NCBI GenBank assembly: GCA_964555685.1
Contig: CAZKTO010000049.1
Coordinates: forward strand, 1-22,849
Length of the DNA stretch: 22,849 bases
Source: CAZKTO01 sp964555685
GTDB taxonomy: Bacteria; Chloroflexota; Dehalococcoidia; SHYB01
Reading direction: 5' to 3'
Shown piece by piece: positions 1 through 8,041 of the stretch; position 1 is the first letter of the stretch, and every line of letters starts with the position of its first letter. The translations under genes and the position numbers were made by a program. The notes below the pieces were generated by a model. It made no database searches and was not told the DNA's origin. It worked only from the letters and a program-made list of their open reading frames with translations.

Positions 1-110
1 CTCGCCTGCCGTTGACCCCGCGTCACGACTCCTGCCGCCACCCGCGGATGCTCGGCCGCCCCAGCAGCCGGCGCCAGAGCTTACGCACTCTGTGCCACAG
101 CCTCTGCTAG
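1..110 (+). mobile_element. IS1182-type transposase, 3' end only (left copy)
   Basis: Reading frame 3 runs from base 3 to a TAG at 108-110. It encodes the last 35 residues of a transposase, ending in ...TLCHSLC. Bases 1-107 are the inverted counterpart of 22000-22106 with only two mismatches; the only residue change noted is Leu for Val in the RMxGRP stretch. The rest of the gene lies outside the window. The TAG here is probably the native stop, because homology with the right-hand copy ends at this codon. No terminal inverted repeat or target duplication could be placed to the right of the stop. Confidence 0.8.
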
Positions 111-519
111 GGGAATGGTTGGGGCGAGTGGACTCGGCCCTGCGATACCCAACCCCCGGACTCGCCACGAGGGTGGCGAAGAGGGGCGCATAGGGTGGTG
201 AGGTCGCACAGCAACGCAGGCCGGGCGGTCACACCACCGACGTTCCGAGCAGTGCGAGACGATGCCAGCATAGACTCTCTGTACCCCATTGTACGGTACG
301 GGCTGTGGGTGCGGCTTGGCAGGATACGGCCTTCGGGGCGTTGGTCGCCGGCGTGTGGCCTGCCGGGGCACGTCTGAGGCATGGGAATAGAGCAAGCGCC
401 TCATAAAAATCCTGTGATTGCTTCTGTCCATGCCTGGGGCGCCCGACTATTACTGGTGGTGTAGGGCGAGGCGTGGACGCGGACTGCCCAAGCTAGGGTG
501 AACGCGACGGCAGGGAGCC
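111..519. other. Intergenic stretch with no convincing gene
   Basis: About 400 bases between the transposase end and the next possible gene. All open frames are short, Arg/Pro-rich and lack a ribosome binding site. There is no recognisable RNA gene, CRISPR or terminator. The outer end of the IS element should lie here if the left copy is complete, but I could not identify its inverted repeat. Confidence 0.5.
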
Positions 520-1042
520 ATGATGTTCAAAGGGTTTCGAATCGGGCTAATGGAGTCGGCGCTGGTGGCTGGAGCGGCGGTGGTGGGCGGGTTTGTCGCC
601 TGGGAGTGGGGCCGGGACTCCTCGCTTGCTCTCGTGGGGGGGCTGGCCTTTGCCGTGACAGCCACCGTGGCTTATGCCATGTACCGCATGGATCAGCATC
701 GCGCGCAAGAACCGCGCTCGGCACCGCGAGCCATGGCGTCTGATGTGCTGCCGCTGGCGATGGCACCTCCCGAGCCATCCAGCGTGGCATCGGACGGCTC
801 CATCGCCTTCCGCGTCATTGGGTCGCGTGGCGTCTACCCCCGCGGCCATCGGGTGGGCGAGGTGATGTGGGTGACGCCAAGCGGTGGTGTATCGCCGGCG
901 GTATGCGTGGCCGCAGAGTCGGTGTTCCGAATGGCGGCTGCCGCCTCTGGCGATGGAGCAGACCATGCCCTGGTGCTGCCCGGTGCACGATCACCTGCTG
1001 GTGTTCCAGCGCGAGCGTTCGCCTGTGATGCAGGCAGCTTAG
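520..1042 (+). pseudogene. Small two-helix membrane protein of unknown function, probably frameshifted
   Basis: ATG at 520 follows a purine-rich AGGGAG. The first ~55 codons give two hydrophobic helices (about residues 9-28 and 34-54), then a polar region. The starting frame stays open to 1131, but after about base 900 it becomes an Ala/Arg/Gly/Pro-rich string typical of a wrong frame in GC-rich DNA. Over the same stretch frame +2 is open (875-1042) and reads more like protein, including MEQTMPWCCPVHDHLLVF, ending at a TAG at 1040-1042. I infer one small membrane protein broken by a frameshift somewhere between about 875 and 930. The family is not recognised. An intact 203-aa ORF to 1131 remains possible. 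Confidence 0.35.
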
Positions 1043-1304
1043 GACCTGCGAGACGATCGGGACGCTGGCCGCAGTTGCACCGGTGGCTTGGATCCAAGCC
1101 CTGCGCGGTACTGCGACAAGCAATAGCGTGAGCTCCTGTAAGCCGACAGGGTTATTTGAAAGCCAGCAGCGTCGTGACGCGGGTTGAGAGGTGCCAGTCG
1201 AATGATCGTTGAAGAAGCAAAACGCTCTTGGCGTGGAAGCGAGAGCTCCGACGGTACCCCGGACTTTCGCGGCCGCAGCGCCCAACTCTTCGAGATCTCA
1301 CGTT

Positions 1305-1353
1305 CCAAACCGAACCCACCGAGCATCCTGGAGACTCGGTGGGTTCGGTTTGG
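1305..1353. repeat. Perfect 19-bp inverted repeat, 11-nt loop
   Basis: The left arm (1305-1323, starting CCAAACCGAACCC) and right arm (1335-1353) are exact reverse complements around an 11-base loop (1324-1334). Neither side carries a run of T, so it is not a typical intrinsic terminator. It lies about 320 bases before the operon's first start codon. It could be a leader structure, a regulator site or a miniature-element remnant. Confidence 0.75.
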
Positions 1354-1654
1354 CAGGCCAGGCGTGCAGTCTGACGCGGTAATGCGTTTGGCCACTATCG
1401 CCGCTCACCGGCGGGATGTGTGCAGACACGATTCACGGCTCCTTCACGTGCTGGGCCTTCCAAGGCCCATCTTTTTCACATGGGTCACCGATCATGGGAC
1501 ATGGAGGGTTGCGTAACCGTGAGACGCATGCGAGGGAGAGGTTGAGTCCCTGGAACGGCGAGGAAGCTAGACCGATAGTGCGGGCCCACGGAGGCAGGGC
1601 TCATGATGCTCCGGTGGGGTATTGAGACCTGTTGGACCGAAAGCAAAACATAAA

Positions 1655-1662
1655 AAGGAGGT
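1655..1662 (+). promoter_or_regulatory. Strong ribosome binding site of the first operon gene
   Basis: AAGGAGGT, complementary to the 16S anti-Shine-Dalgarno, sits 9 bases before the ATG at 1672 in an A-rich context. It fixes the start of the hydratase gene. Confidence 0.85.
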
Positions 1663-1671
1663 AGGTTACCC

Positions 1672-2748
1672 ATGGCGCTCGATTACGTGCCCGAATACGC
1701 ATCGGAGGAGGTCAAGGCGAAGATCCGGCACATGGCGGAAGCAGAGACTGAGCCCACGGTAGCGCCGGGGCCGGTGTGTGACTGGCTCATCCGCCACTGG
1801 TGCGAGGCCATCGAGGACGGCAACCCACTGTACCTTGATGAGGATTTCGCTAAGGGGCGTGGGTATCCCAGCGTGCTAGCGCCGCCAGGGATGCTCGGCA
1901 CGTGGTCGGTGCCGTTCCGCTGGCCGTCGAAGAGGGGCCCTGGCCTTTCCTCGCAAAGGGCGGGAATCCATCAGACCTTGAAAGAGCTCCTCGATCTACC
2001 CGTCGGCATCCAGGTCGAGCAGGAGATTGAGTTCTACAAGCCCATGGTGATCGGCGACGTGTTCTCGGCGACGCAGCGGCTGGGTTCGATTACCCCACCC
2101 AGGAAGACCCGGCTAGGCGAGGGCCATTTCTGGGCCATCGATTCGCTGGTGCGCAATCAGCGGGGAGAACTTGTCGCGCGGTCACGGTCCGTAATGTTCG
2201 GCTATGGCCGCGGCACAGGCCCCGTGGACAAGCCCAAGGAGCTGAAGGGCGGATGGAACAACGCTATCGAAGATGCCATCCAGGGCGAAAAGACGGGGTA
2301 CTTCCCACCGGACTACAAGACTCTCTATTTCGAGGACGTCCACGAAGGCGACGATCTGCCGGTGGTCCGGATGCCCATCACGGTAACCCGTTGCGCGTAT
2401 CTGGCCTCGGCCACACGGGACTTCTCGCCCCAGCACCACAACCGGGACTACGCCCAGAACCGGTCCAAGACCAAGGACATGTTCCTGAACACGCCCTTTA
2501 TCCAGGGCATGGTAGCCCGGACACTGACCGACTGGGGAGGCCCCTCGGCAGGGATCCGGCGCATCAAGATCGCGATGAAAGGCAACATCTGCGCTGGTGA
2601 CGAGCTGATCATCCAGGGCAAGGTGACGAATAAGTATCAGGAGGGCGGCGAGAATCGCGTGGACGTGGACTTTGCAGTGTGCACGCAGAATGGCCAGGCC
2701 ACCTCAGCCAAAGGCACGTTGGCCCTTCCCTTGAGGAAGGCAGCCTGA
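1672..2748 (+). CDS. Double hot-dog MaoC-type enoyl-CoA hydratase/dehydratase (358 aa)
   Basis: Likely hydrates an enoyl-CoA to the 3-hydroxyacyl-CoA in the cytoplasm. Two hot-dog domains are fused. The N-terminal FAS1-dehydratase-like half (about residues 10-180) carries EDGNPLYLDEDFA at 48-60, with Tyr54 where an active hydratase 2 has its catalytic His. The C-terminal MaoC-like half (about 215-355) carries RDFSPQHHNRDYA at 249-261, so Asp250 and His255/256 are candidate catalytic residues. In sterol side-chain degradation (ChsH1-ChsH2) the two hot-dog domains are separate proteins and one bears a DUF35 domain; here they form a single chain. It opens a run of ten co-directional genes and is followed 35 bases later by an acyl-CoA dehydrogenase, as expected for a beta-oxidation block. 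Substrate is not readable from the sequence. Confidence 0.88.
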   Translation: MALDYVPEYASEEVKAKIRHMAEAETEPTVAPGPVCDWLIRHWCEAIEDGNPLYLDEDFAKGRGYPSVLAPPGMLGTWSVPFRWPSKRGPGLSSQRAGIHQTLKELLDLPVGIQVEQEIEFYKPMVIGDVFSATQRLGSITPPRKTRLGEGHFWAIDSLVRNQRGELVARSRSVMFGYGRGTGPVDKPKELKGGWNNAIEDAIQGEKTGYFPPDYKTLYFEDVHEGDDLPVVRMPITVTRCAYLASATRDFSPQHHNRDYAQNRSKTKDMFLNTPFIQGMVARTLTDWGGPSAGIRRIKIAMKGNICAGDELIIQGKVTNKYQEGGENRVDVDFAVCTQNGQATSAKGTLALPLRKAA

Positions 2749-2783
2749 CGGCGTAAGCGGATCAAGCGCCCGGGAGGACATCT

Positions 2784-3953
2784 ATGGATTTCAGCTATTC
2801 GGTCAAGGAGGAGGCGTTCCGGCAGGAAGCCGTCCAGTGGATCCGGGAGAACATGACTCCTGAAATGCTGGAGGGTGACGGGCACCATGGGACGAACTTC
2901 ATCAACACGCCTTCGCGGAAGGAATTCGTGAGCAAGATGGCGCGAAAGGGGTGGCTCACCTTGTCCTGGCCTGAGGCGTGGGGTGGCCAGAACATGCCCA
3001 TGCTCCAGTACATTCTCAACGACGAGCTTATGCGGGCCGGTGCCCCGAGCATTGGAAAAAACTTGGGGATCATTGGCAACGTGATCATGCACCACGGCAG
3101 TGAGAACCTCAAGAAAGAGTTCATTCCCCGGATACTGCGCAACGAGATCCAGTGGGCCCTGTGCTACACGGAGCCTGAAGCAGGGTCAGACCTAGCATCA
3201 ATGCAGATGCGCGCCGTCCGGGAGGGCGATGAGTTCGTGTTGAACGGACAAAAGCGGTTCATCACTTCCGCTGACTTCGCCGACTATCTGTGGGTGGCGG
3301 CGCGCACGGACCCCAATCTGCCCAAGCACAAGGGCATCAGCCTGTTCGTTGCGGACATCAAGACGCCAGGCGTGACGGTGCGCCCGATGTACTGCATGAA
3401 CGGTGAGCGCACTAACGAAGTGTTCTTCGACAACGTGCGGGTGCCGGGGAAGAACCTGGTGGGGGAGTTGAACCGCGGATGGTATTACATCTCGGAGGCC
3501 CTGGACTACGAGCGGTTTGCCGTCATCTCTTTCACGCCAGTGGAGAAGCGGTTCGAGCGGCTTGTGGAGTGGGTGAAGTCGGCCCGGGTCAACGGAACGC
3601 GCCTGAAGGATGACAAGGCGGTCCGGCGCGCCTTGGCCAAGCAGGCCATTCGGGTCAGCATCGGGCGCATGCTGAACCTGCGTTGCATCGCCAAGGCGGC
3701 CGAGCCAAACTATGTGCCCACCACCGAGGCGGCGATGAACCGCGCGTGGTGCTCGCTGGTGGGCCCGGAGATCGACGACCTGGCGCTGGACCTGGCGGGG
3801 CCCTGCGGCTACCTATGGGAAGGCGAAGAGGCGCCGGACGGCGGAGAGTTCTGCAAGATGTGGACTATGGGGCCTCACGCGCGCACCGCCGCCGCAGGCC
3901 TCGACGTTTCCAAGAACATCATCGCAAAACGCATGCTGCGGCTTCCTTCCTGA
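2784..3953 (+). CDS. Acyl-CoA dehydrogenase, first subunit of pair 1 (389 aa)
   Basis: Flavin-dependent alpha,beta-dehydrogenation of an acyl-CoA. The acyl-CoA dehydrogenase signature is at 127-139 (CYTEPEAGSDLAS), followed by the beta-domain stretch FVLNGQKRFITSADFADY. The C-terminus ends SKNIIAKRMLRLP, but the usual GGTxEI element just before it is AAAGLDV here, so the conserved flavin/active-site contact is altered. GGGAGGA lies just upstream of the ATG. The next gene, 10 bases on, is a complementary-looking paralogue without the TEPxxGSD signature. This is the arrangement of alpha2beta2 heterotetrameric enzymes known from actinobacterial sterol catabolism (ChsE1-ChsE2 type). The family is certain; the pairing is inference. 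Confidence 0.93.
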   Translation: MDFSYSVKEEAFRQEAVQWIRENMTPEMLEGDGHHGTNFINTPSRKEFVSKMARKGWLTLSWPEAWGGQNMPMLQYILNDELMRAGAPSIGKNLGIIGNVIMHHGSENLKKEFIPRILRNEIQWALCYTEPEAGSDLASMQMRAVREGDEFVLNGQKRFITSADFADYLWVAARTDPNLPKHKGISLFVADIKTPGVTVRPMYCMNGERTNEVFFDNVRVPGKNLVGELNRGWYYISEALDYERFAVISFTPVEKRFERLVEWVKSARVNGTRLKDDKAVRRALAKQAIRVSIGRMLNLRCIAKAAEPNYVPTTEAAMNRAWCSLVGPEIDDLALDLAGPCGYLWEGEEAPDGGEFCKMWTMGPHARTAAAGLDVSKNIIAKRMLRLPS

Positions 3954-3963
3954 GAGGTGTGCC

Positions 3964-5097
3964 ATGGATATGAAACTGTCCTCCGAGCAGACGATGCTCC
4001 AGACCGCAGCGCGAGACTATCTCACCCGCGCCTGCCCGCCATCAGCGGTGCGGGAACTGGAGCAGAGCCCGTTTGGGTACTCCCCTGAAATATGGAAGCA
4101 GATGGCTGATCTGGGGTGGCTGAGTCTTCCCCTCCCAACTGAGCATGGCGGCATGGGTGGGTCGCACGTAGACCTGGCGCTGCTCAACAAGGAGCTGGGC
4201 CGCGCCCTGTGCCCATCGCCCTTTATCCCTACAGCGGTGATTGCCGCCACGGCCATTGCAGAGGCTGGGACGGAAGAGCAAAAGCGCCGGTACCTGCCGG
4301 CAATCGCAGACGGCAAGAAAGTCGTCGCGTTTGGATTCCTCGAAGGGTCCGGGCCCTACGACGTCCAAGGTATCCATCTAGAGGCCCACAAGAACAGTCA
4401 CACCTGGCACGTCAGCGGCAAGAAGACATTCGTTGAATATGCCCAGGGGGCCGATGAGTTGCTTTTGGCGGCCCGGCTCCCCGGCAGCCGCGGGCCCGAG
4501 GGGTTGACGATGTTCCTCATGGACATGAGCAGCCCGGGGCTCAGCCGGCAACCCCTTGTCACCCTGGCCCGGGACGCCCAATGCAAGGTGACGCTGGACG
4601 GCGTCACGATCCCCGCGGACAGGGTGCTGGGGGAACCTGGACAGGCATGGCCAGCGCTGCGGAAGGCCCTGGACCGGGGCATCCTGGCCCTGAGTGCCCA
4701 GATGGTTGGAGCCGCGGAGCGTGCCCATGAGATCGGGATGGAGTATGCCAAGACGCGGGTCCAATTTGGCAGGCCCATCGCCACCTTCCAGGCCATCCAG
4801 CACTATCTAGCCCAGACGGCCATGGAGATCACTGGGGCGGACACCCTCATGTTCTATCTCGCCTGGAGCATGGACCAGGGTGTGGCTAGGCGGGACCTGG
4901 TGGCCAAGACGAAAGCCTTCGTTGGGGACAGCTGCCGTCAGGCGGCGTTCATCGCCTGTCAGATCCACGGTGGCCTTGGCGCCATTGTGGATGTGGATAT
5001 CACGCTGTACCTGCGCCGCGCCAAGCAGTGGCAGCTCATGATGGGCAGCGCTGGCGAATATGAAGACCTCGTTGCCCAGGAGCTGCTTGATGGATGA
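3964..5097 (+). CDS. Acyl-CoA dehydrogenase, second subunit of pair 1 (377 aa)
   Basis: Partner-type acyl-CoA dehydrogenase. It lacks the TEPEAGSD signature (FGFLEGSGPYD at the equivalent place) but keeps the helical-domain motif RVQFGRPI (265-272) and QIHGGLGA (333-340), which normally contact FAD across the dimer interface, and the terminal LYLRRAK. The two adjacent genes therefore divide the conserved motifs between them, as in heteromeric FadE pairs. GAGAGGTG lies upstream of the ATG. Its last 8 bases overlap the start of the CaiB fusion gene, implying translational coupling. The N-terminus (RELEQSPFGYSPEIW) closely resembles the second subunit of pair 2 at 11710, pointing to duplication of the whole pair. 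Confidence 0.93.
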   Translation: MDMKLSSEQTMLQTAARDYLTRACPPSAVRELEQSPFGYSPEIWKQMADLGWLSLPLPTEHGGMGGSHVDLALLNKELGRALCPSPFIPTAVIAATAIAEAGTEEQKRRYLPAIADGKKVVAFGFLEGSGPYDVQGIHLEAHKNSHTWHVSGKKTFVEYAQGADELLLAARLPGSRGPEGLTMFLMDMSSPGLSRQPLVTLARDAQCKVTLDGVTIPADRVLGEPGQAWPALRKALDRGILALSAQMVGAAERAHEIGMEYAKTRVQFGRPIATFQAIQHYLAQTAMEITGADTLMFYLAWSMDQGVARRDLVAKTKAFVGDSCRQAAFIACQIHGGLGAIVDVDITLYLRRAKQWQLMMGSAGEYEDLVAQELLDG

Positions 5098-7636
5098 TCC
5101 CACAGGAGGCCGGACGCGGCGGGCTCCCTTCCGGGGCGTCCGCGTGATCGAGATAGGCAACCTCGCGGCGGCCTATTGCGGGCGGCTGCTGGCTGACCTT
5201 GGCGCCGAGGTGATCAAGGTCGAGCCGCCTGGCGGGGATTCTGCCCGGCGCGTGCCGCCTCTGTGGCCGGAGGACGGGCCCGAGGCATGCAGCATCGCGT
5301 TCGTGTACGCCAACGCCAGCAAGCGGTCGGTGGTCCTTGACCTGGCCTCAGCAACAGGCCGCGCGGCCTTGCGCCGCCTTGCCGCCGGGGCCGATGTGCT
5401 CGTCGAGAGTTTTGCGCCAGGGGAACTGGATGCCCTGGGCTTGGGCTACCGGCATCTGTCGCCGGAGCATTCGGCCCTGATCATGACCTCCATCACCGGG
5501 TTCGGGCAGGATGGGCCGTATCGTGACCATGCGTGGAACGACGCGGTGGCCTTCGCCATGAGCGGCCTCATGGCCACCTCTGGGCCAGCGGGCTTCCCCC
5601 CAATGCGCCTCCCAGGCTCTCTCGTCTACTACATCGGCGGCATCCAGGCGGCGGCGGGGACTGCCATGGCGCTCTTGGAGCAGGAGATCACCCGGACGGG
5701 GGTCCACATCGACATCTCGATGCAGGAGGCTCTCACTTCGATCTCGACGCTGACGGGCGTGGCCAAGTTTCTTGAGGACGGCGTCAAAGAGACGCGAGGG
5801 GAGCCCCTGCACGCGGCGGGCTCCCCTTCTGGTCTGTACCCCTGTCGCGATGGCCTGATTGCGCTGTCCATTGGGCGTCCGCACATGTGGGCCCCTCTCG
5901 CGCGGTGGATTGCGGAGGTGACCGGTCACACTGAGGTCTTGGACCCGATTTTCAATGACCGCTACCAACGCATCGCCAACGCTGACCTGGTGCAAATGTG
6001 GGTGAGTGATCTCACCAGCCGGTTCACCATGGACGAGGCCTTTCACCAAGGCCAGGCCCGCGGTCTGGTCATGGCGCCGCTAAACACCTGCGCGAGCCTG
6101 CTGGACCACCGTCAGCTGGCCGCCCGCCGGTATTTCATCGAGATTGAGCATGCGGGCCGGCGGGTCCGGTGCGCCGGCGCACCTTACGCACTCGGACTGA
6201 CGCCGTGGGCGATCGCGGGCCCCGTCCCCGCGGCCGGCCAGCATACCGAGGAGGTGCTCGCGGAGGTCATCGCCAGGGATGCCGCAGGTGATGAACCCGC
6301 CAGCCGCCCGTCCAGAAGTAATGGACCGGCGGCGATGGAGATGCCCAATCTTGCGAAGATGCGCTTCCTGGAGATTTCCGTCGGCGGAGCGGTGCCGTGG
6401 CTCTGCAAGCATCTGAGCTGGCACGGCGCCGAGATTATTCGCATCGAGATGAAGGCGCATCCGGACGCGCTGCGGTCCTACGTGTCACCCACCGCACCGG
6501 AAAAAGGGGTCCAGCCCAACCGCTCCCCCTGGCACCCCGAATGGCACAGCGGCAAGGACCACGTGGGCATCAATCTGGAAACGCCAGGAGGCCAGCGCCT
6601 TTTCGCCGAACTAGTTTCGATCAGCGACGCAGTGCTGACGAACCTTGGGCCCGGGGCGACCCAGCGTCTGGGATTGACGTACCCACGCCTGCGGTCCTTC
6701 AACCCTTCAATCATCCTGCTGCAAAACACCGCCTTTGGCGTGACCGGGCCGTATGCCCGGTACAAAGCCTGGGGCATGCAGACCGAGGCGATCGCGGGGC
6801 TTACTCACCTGAGCCGTCACGCGGATAGCAGGCCCGTCATGGCGCGGATGGTCCTTCCCGACTGGATGGCGAGCTTGTACGGCATCGTTGCTCTCATGGC
6901 GGCCTTGCGCGAGCGGCGCCGGACAGGGCAAGGCCAATTCATCGACATCTCCATGCTGGAACTCACCGTGGCTACCATCGGAGACCTGCTCTTGCAGTAC
7001 GCGGTCCTGGGCCGGGAACTGCCCCCGCTGAGCAATGCGCCTACTCCGGCATCGCCTTGCGCCTGTTACCCCTGCCAAGGACAGGACCGGTGGTGTGTTA
7101 TCGCCGCGTACACCGATGCAGACTGGGCTAAGTTCCGCAGCGCGATGGGCACGCCACTATGGACGGACGATCCCAAGTTTGCCACGCAGGAAAGCCGCCT
7201 GCGCCATCACGACGAGCTGGATAGGCACATCGTGGAGTGGACGCGTCAGCGGGATGCCTACGAGGCGATGCAGAAAGTCCAGGCCGCCGGTGTGCCTGCT
7301 GGCGTGGTGCAGGATGTAGAGGGCCTGCTCCGCGATCCCCATTTGAAGCACCGGCACCTTTTCGTCCTGTATGACCACCAGTTCAAGGGCCCTGTGCTTG
7401 GCGGAGGGCTCGCGATCCGCCTGCGGGATCCTGTACGTGGGGCGCTGCGGGCCGGGCGTGCTGTGGGCCAAGACAACGAGCGGGTGTTTGGTGAGGTGCT
7501 CGGCTTGTGTCCATCGGACGTGGACCGCCTGTACGCGGACCAAGTGATCGATCAAGACGATGAGTACCGGTGCCAGCAGGGCCTGGCCCCCCTGCCACTC
7601 ACGCCAGCCGCCGCAGGCGGAGTGCGAGGAGGATGA
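5090..7636 (+). CDS. Tandem CaiB/BaiF (family III) CoA-transferase fusion (848 aa)
   Basis: Two complete family III CoA-transferase domains in one chain, about residues 14-395 and 420-830, joined by a Pro/Ser-rich linker (400-418). Each has the family's Rossmann-like start (GVRVIEIGN...GAEVIKVEPP; MRFLEISVGG...GAEIIRIEM), a TGFGQDGPY / TAFGVTGPYA motif and an active-site strand (HIDISMQEA, FIDISMLEL). At the position of the formyl-CoA transferase nucleophile Asp169, both halves have Glu (213 and 624). Single-domain members are about 400 aa, so this is a fusion equivalent to a heterodimer such as BbsEF. The second half lacks the usual AGP near its start and may be structural. The longer frame from 5060 is rejected: AGGAG at 5078-5082 places the start at ATG 5090, overlapping the upstream gene by 8 bases. 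Confidence 0.9.
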   Translation: MDDPTGGRTRRAPFRGVRVIEIGNLAAAYCGRLLADLGAEVIKVEPPGGDSARRVPPLWPEDGPEACSIAFVYANASKRSVVLDLASATGRAALRRLAAGADVLVESFAPGELDALGLGYRHLSPEHSALIMTSITGFGQDGPYRDHAWNDAVAFAMSGLMATSGPAGFPPMRLPGSLVYYIGGIQAAAGTAMALLEQEITRTGVHIDISMQEALTSISTLTGVAKFLEDGVKETRGEPLHAAGSPSGLYPCRDGLIALSIGRPHMWAPLARWIAEVTGHTEVLDPIFNDRYQRIANADLVQMWVSDLTSRFTMDEAFHQGQARGLVMAPLNTCASLLDHRQLAARRYFIEIEHAGRRVRCAGAPYALGLTPWAIAGPVPAAGQHTEEVLAEVIARDAAGDEPASRPSRSNGPAAMEMPNLAKMRFLEISVGGAVPWLCKHLSWHGAEIIRIEMKAHPDALRSYVSPTAPEKGVQPNRSPWHPEWHSGKDHVGINLETPGGQRLFAELVSISDAVLTNLGPGATQRLGLTYPRLRSFNPSIILLQNTAFGVTGPYARYKAWGMQTEAIAGLTHLSRHADSRPVMARMVLPDWMASLYGIVALMAALRERRRTGQGQFIDISMLELTVATIGDLLLQYAVLGRELPPLSNAPTPASPCACYPCQGQDRWCVIAAYTDADWAKFRSAMGTPLWTDDPKFATQESRLRHHDELDRHIVEWTRQRDAYEAMQKVQAAGVPAGVVQDVEGLLRDPHLKHRHLFVLYDHQFKGPVLGGGLAIRLRDPVRGALRAGRAVGQDNERVFGEVLGLCPSDVDRLYADQVIDQDDEYRCQQGLAPLPLTPAAAGGVRGG

Positions 7637-7640
7637 CGTC

Positions 7641-8028
7641 ATGGCGCGCGCATCGTTCGACGGCAGGGTCGCCATCATCGGCGCTGGACAGACACCCTTC
7701 AAGAAAGACCTGGGTGTTTCTGAGATGCGCGTGGCGATGCACGCTATCCAGAGCGCTGTCGCAGACGCGGGCCTCACGATGCGAGACATCGCCGGCATTG
7801 TCCGGTACGACATGGACACTAACTTCGGAAACAGCGCTGGCCACAAACCTTGGAATTCCGAAGGTTCCGTACAACTTGGTGCTGGTGCAATTGGACGAGG
7901 GGCCGCGAATGCTCGGCAATCTGCTCGATTGTTCGAACGAAGCGATCACAGAAGGGCTGCTGGTCGAGGTCGTGTTCGAGCGCGTGACCGACGAAGTTAC
8001 GCTGCCCAGATTCCGCCCGGCCCGCTGA
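7641..8028 (+). pseudogene. Deletion scar: thiolase (lipid-transfer type) start fused to DUF35 OB-fold end
   Basis: An ATG at 7641, behind AGGAGG with 8-base spacing, begins RVAIIGAGQTPFKK...GIVRYDMDTN. This is the N-terminus of an SCP2/Ltp2-type thiolase. At about 7824-7830 the thiolase sequence shifts to another frame (SETALATNLGIP), then within a codon or two becomes VPYNLVLVQLDEGPRMLGNL...VTLPRFRPAR, stop at 8026-8028. That is the C-terminal end of a DUF35 acyl-CoA-associated OB-fold protein. About 330 residues of thiolase and the front of the DUF35 gene are missing. Intact thiolase/DUF35 pairs perform the final aldol-type cleavage in sterol side-chain degradation. The single-base frameshift and the internal deletion make this a non-functional remnant that retains its RBS. 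Confidence 0.82.
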
Positions 8029-8041
8029 AGGTGCCACGGCA

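Larger units (their letters stand above)
1043..1671. other. Leader region upstream of the + strand operon
   Basis: Over 600 bases with no convincing coding frame. It contains the long perfect inverted repeat at 1305-1353 and ends with a strong Shine-Dalgarno for the first gene of the operon. The operon promoter must lie here or further upstream, but I could not pick a -35/-10 pair with acceptable spacing. Confidence 0.5.

Noticed and set aside
111..519. Several short frames on both strands (for example 81-431 minus)
   Set aside because: Arg/Pro-rich, no RBS and mutually overlapping; nothing recognisable.
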